A stretch of DNA of 8,012 nucleotides from Bacillota bacterium (lineage in GTDB: Bacteria; Bacillota; Clostridia; Saccharofermentanales; Fastidiosipilaceae). This document shows, piece after piece, positions 6,061 to 8,012 of the stretch. The notes under the pieces were generated by a model. That model did not search any database. It saw only the letters and a list, made by a program, of their open reading frames with translations, and was not told where the DNA came from. How positions within the stretch are numbered: the first letter of the stretch is position 1; every line of letters starts with the position of its first letter. The stretch lies in assembly GCA_023442635.1 (NCBI GenBank), contig JAEZYR010000052.1:1-8012 (forward strand), in the 5' to 3' direction. A program made the position numbers and the translations under genes.

Positions 6061-7844
6061 AGCCGTCCGTGCTATTTATTGCCTCAGAAGTCGCCCCCTT
6101 TGCAAAAGTCGGAGGTCTGGCCGATGTGGCCTCAGCCCTTCCCAAAGCTCTGCGTGCCGCTGGTGTCGATTGCCGCGTGATCCTGCCTCTATACCGGCGC
6201 ATCCGCCAACAATATGGAGATCGTTTGCGCTTTCATCGCTGGTCCATGCTGAAAATGGGATGGCGGACGATGTACACAGGCTTGCTCAGCCTCGTCGAAG
6301 ATGGCGTTCAATATTATTTCATCGACAACGAATATTATTTTGGCCAAGATGGAATCTATCTAGACTATGGTTTTGATATTGAACGCTATTGCTTCTTTCA
6401 GCGAGCCGTTCTTGAAGCTCTGGGCGCGCCCATGGACTTTTTCCCTCAAATCCTGCACTGTAACGATTGGCAGACGGGGCTCATACCAGCACTCCTCCAA
6501 GCTCACTACTGGCCAGCGGGCTTTTTCCGTGATGTCAAAACCGTTTTCACCATCCATAACCTTAGGCACCAAGGCATCCATTCGGCAGAGCGTATAGCGG
6601 ATCTTTGTGATTTGTCGCCTGCCTTTTTGCATGACTTTGGCGTTCTCAAGGACGGTTTAGCCAATATGCTTAAGGCAGGTTTGGTCTATGCCGATCAGAT
6701 TACGACTGTTTCTCCGAGCTATGCCGAAGAAATTTTGATGCCCTATTATGGTGAGGGACTTGACGGAGTGTTGGCGGCTTATCGCGAAAAACTCTCTGGC
6801 ATTCTCAATGGCTTGGATACAGCTGTTTGGGATCCTGAAAGAGATGAAGCGCTTCCCCAAAAATACAATTTAGACCGTGTGGCAGAAGGCAAAAAAGCCT
6901 GCCGTTCAGCTCTGTTAGCTGAGTTAGGCATGCCAGAAGATCCCGCTCGCCCCTTGGCCGTTTTGGTTTCGCGCCTTGTCGACCAAAAGGGTTTGGATCT
7001 TTTGCTGCGCGTCCTCGATGAGCTTCTTGATACAGGTATGCAGTTGATTGTTCTTGGCACTGGCGAGGCCTATTACGAACACGAGTTGCGCGCCTGTCAG
7101 GAGCGTCGCCCCCAGGACTGCCGAGCCTTGCTATGCTTCGACAATCACATGGCGCACAAACTTTATGCTGCGGCAGATCTTTTCTTGATGCCATCTATTT
7201 TTGAACCCTGTGGTTTATCACAGATGATTTCTCAGCGCTACGGTACCTTGCCAGTTGTGCGTGAAACAGGTGGTTTGCGAGATACCGTCTTGCCCTATAA
7301 CGAATACACGGGTGAGGGGGATGGCTTCTCATTTGCCAATATCAACGCCCATGAGTTTCTCTTTACTTGCCAGTATGCCGTACGTGTCTACCGCGAAAGA
7401 CCAGAAGCCTGGGCAAAATTGCGAGAGCAAGCCATGCGCAAAGACCTGAGTTGGACAAGATCCGCACAAGCTTATATCAGCTGCTATGAGCGTTGCTTAA
7501 CCCCAAATGGAGCAGATGAGCAAAGCTCTTCCCATGAGCTGGATTCAGCCAAAGTGGAGTCTTCCTCAGAGACGCTAGAGGCTAAACCTAAACGCTCAAG
7601 CCGTTCGAAGACAGCCAGCGAAAAGAAAAGCAGCTCAAGCAAAAAACAAGCTGGAACGGCAGGCTCAGCTAAGGCGAAAACAACTCCAAAGCGAAAGGCG
7701 AGCACAAGTAAGACGACGCTTGCAGAAAGCCCTAAGGCAGGCTTAAAGGCCGCCACTAACGATGAGGAGAAAAGCGATTCGCCAGTGGGAAAGAAACGCC
7801 GTCAGCCTACAAAGAAGAGCAAAGCAGAGCCAACCCAAGCTTAG
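6057..7844 (+). CDS. glgA: Glycogen synthase GlgA (ADP-glucose, GT5) with long basic C-terminal tail
   Basis: GlgA transfers glucose from ADP-glucose to the non-reducing end of alpha-1,4-glucan. The GT5 catalytic part spans about 1-480, the usual full length of the family. Motifs are KVGGLADVASALP (17-29, the ADP-glucose loop), HCNDWQTGLIPALL (134-147), TIHNL (165-169), GILNGLD (248-254), SRLVDQKGLDLL (305-316, with Arg306 and Lys311) and IFEPCGLSQM (381-390, catalytic Glu383). STGGL-like RETGGLRDTV is at 402-411. The ATG overlaps the glgD stop (ATGA), and AAGGGGG at 6043-6049 inside glgD serves as Shine-Dalgarno, so translation is likely coupled. Residues 482-595 form an extra tail, rich in Lys, Ser, Ala and Thr, with no predicted fold; family members normally stop near 480. 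A terminator follows directly. Confidence 0.97.
   Translation: MKPSVLFIASEVAPFAKVGGLADVASALPKALRAAGVDCRVILPLYRRIRQQYGDRLRFHRWSMLKMGWRTMYTGLLSLVEDGVQYYFIDNEYYFGQDGIYLDYGFDIERYCFFQRAVLEALGAPMDFFPQILHCNDWQTGLIPALLQAHYWPAGFFRDVKTVFTIHNLRHQGIHSAERIADLCDLSPAFLHDFGVLKDGLANMLKAGLVYADQITTVSPSYAEEILMPYYGEGLDGVLAAYREKLSGILNGLDTAVWDPERDEALPQKYNLDRVAEGKKACRSALLAELGMPEDPARPLAVLVSRLVDQKGLDLLLRVLDELLDTGMQLIVLGTGEAYYEHELRACQERRPQDCRALLCFDNHMAHKLYAAADLFLMPSIFEPCGLSQMISQRYGTLPVVRETGGLRDTVLPYNEYTGEGDGFSFANINAHEFLFTCQYAVRVYRERPEAWAKLREQAMRKDLSWTRSAQAYISCYERCLTPNGADEQSSSHELDSAKVESSSETLEAKPKRSSRSKTASEKKSSSSKKQAGTAGSAKAKTTPKRKASTSKTTLAESPKAGLKAATNDEEKSDSPVGKKRRQPTKKSKAEPTQA
7500..7841 (+). other. Low-complexity Lys/Ser/Ala/Thr tail of GlgA
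   Basis: Residues 482-595 of GlgA contain roughly 21 Lys, 5 Arg and 22 Ser among 114 residues, with clusters such as KPKRSSRSK, SEKKSSSSKK, TTPKRKAS and GKKRRQPTKKSK. The first third is mixed in charge, the rest strongly basic. Almost no large hydrophobic or aromatic residues occur, so it is probably disordered. The composition resembles histone H1-like tails. It is in frame with the enzyme and ends in a normal stop, so it is part of the predicted protein. Confidence 0.85.
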
Positions 7845-7882
7845 AATAGAAGTCTCGAGATTGGCCTAACTTAGCTTAGAAG

Positions 7883-7923
7883 AAAAGCAGTCTGGACTCC
7901 ATTCAAAGTCAGGCTGCTTTTTT
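7883..7923 (+). terminator. Intrinsic terminator after glgA
   Basis: AAAAGCAG (7883-7890) pairs with CTGCTTTT (7914-7921). The stem continues inward, imperfectly, as CTGGACT against AGTCAG around a short loop, and ends in a run of six T (7918-7923). It lies about 40 nt after the glgA stop and closes the glgCDA operon. Confidence 0.85.
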
Positions 7924-8012
7924 GACTCAGTGCTAAGGAGCTGTGTCTCTGATAAAGTAAACTTATGGCGAAAGTGACAGCAAGTGCAGAGTCTTGAGCA
8001 TAAGCATGTTCT
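7924..8012. other. Terminal intergenic stretch, no gene seen
   Basis: The last 89 nt after the terminator contain no open frame of useful length; an ATG at 7965 ends after 10 codons and lacks a Shine-Dalgarno. TTGACT at 7922-7927 resembles a -35 hexamer but no good -10 follows at the right distance. The stretch probably leads to a gene beyond the window. Confidence 0.5.

Noticed and set aside
7926..7938. CAGTGCTAA resembling one half of a CIRCE operator
   Set aside because: The other half-site (TTAGCACTC) is absent at the 9-nt spacing; a single half-site is likely chance.

Overview
The window looks like chromosomal DNA of a member of the Bacillota (Firmicutes), most likely Clostridia-like. 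Two things support this. The gene order dnaK-dnaJ-prmA is the classic 3' half of the Firmicutes hrcA/grpE/dnaK heat-shock operon. The sequence also carries glgD, the non-catalytic ADP-glucose pyrophosphorylase paralogue found in Firmicutes, between glgC and glgA. Base composition is roughly balanced. Genus and species cannot be resolved from the sequence alone.

Region 1 (1-3140, all + strand): the 3' end of dnaK (its start lies outside the window), an unusually long 317-nt spacer containing two clear inverted repeats, dnaJ, a short 26-nt gap, and prmA (ribosomal protein L11 methyltransferase). A long composite hairpin with a T-run follows prmA and probably terminates it.

Region 2 (3141-3681): a spacer of about 540 nt. 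It holds a plausible small single-pass membrane protein gene on the minus strand (3188-3427) with its own Shine-Dalgarno and extended -10 element, a 16-bp imperfect palindrome over that promoter, and the probable glgC promoter and leader.

Region 3 (3682-7844, + strand): a compact glycogen-synthesis operon, glgC-glgD-glgA. glgC and glgD are 9 nt apart, glgD and glgA overlap by 4 nt (ATGA), and a good intrinsic terminator follows at about 7883-7923. GlgC, with GlgD as a probable regulatory partner, makes ADP-glucose from glucose-1-phosphate and ATP. GlgA then adds the glucose to alpha-1,4-glucan. No branching enzyme (glgB) or phosphorylase (glgP) lies in the window. The last ~90 nt contain no recognisable gene.

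Most of the window is ordinary housekeeping and carbohydrate-storage content; I see no convincing undescribed system. The most unusual item is a ~114-residue Lys/Ser/Ala/Thr-rich, histone-H1-like low-complexity tail on GlgA. Secondary points are the structured dnaK-dnaJ spacer, the small minus-strand membrane ORF, a DnaK tail without the usual acidic ending, and an insertion in PrmA.
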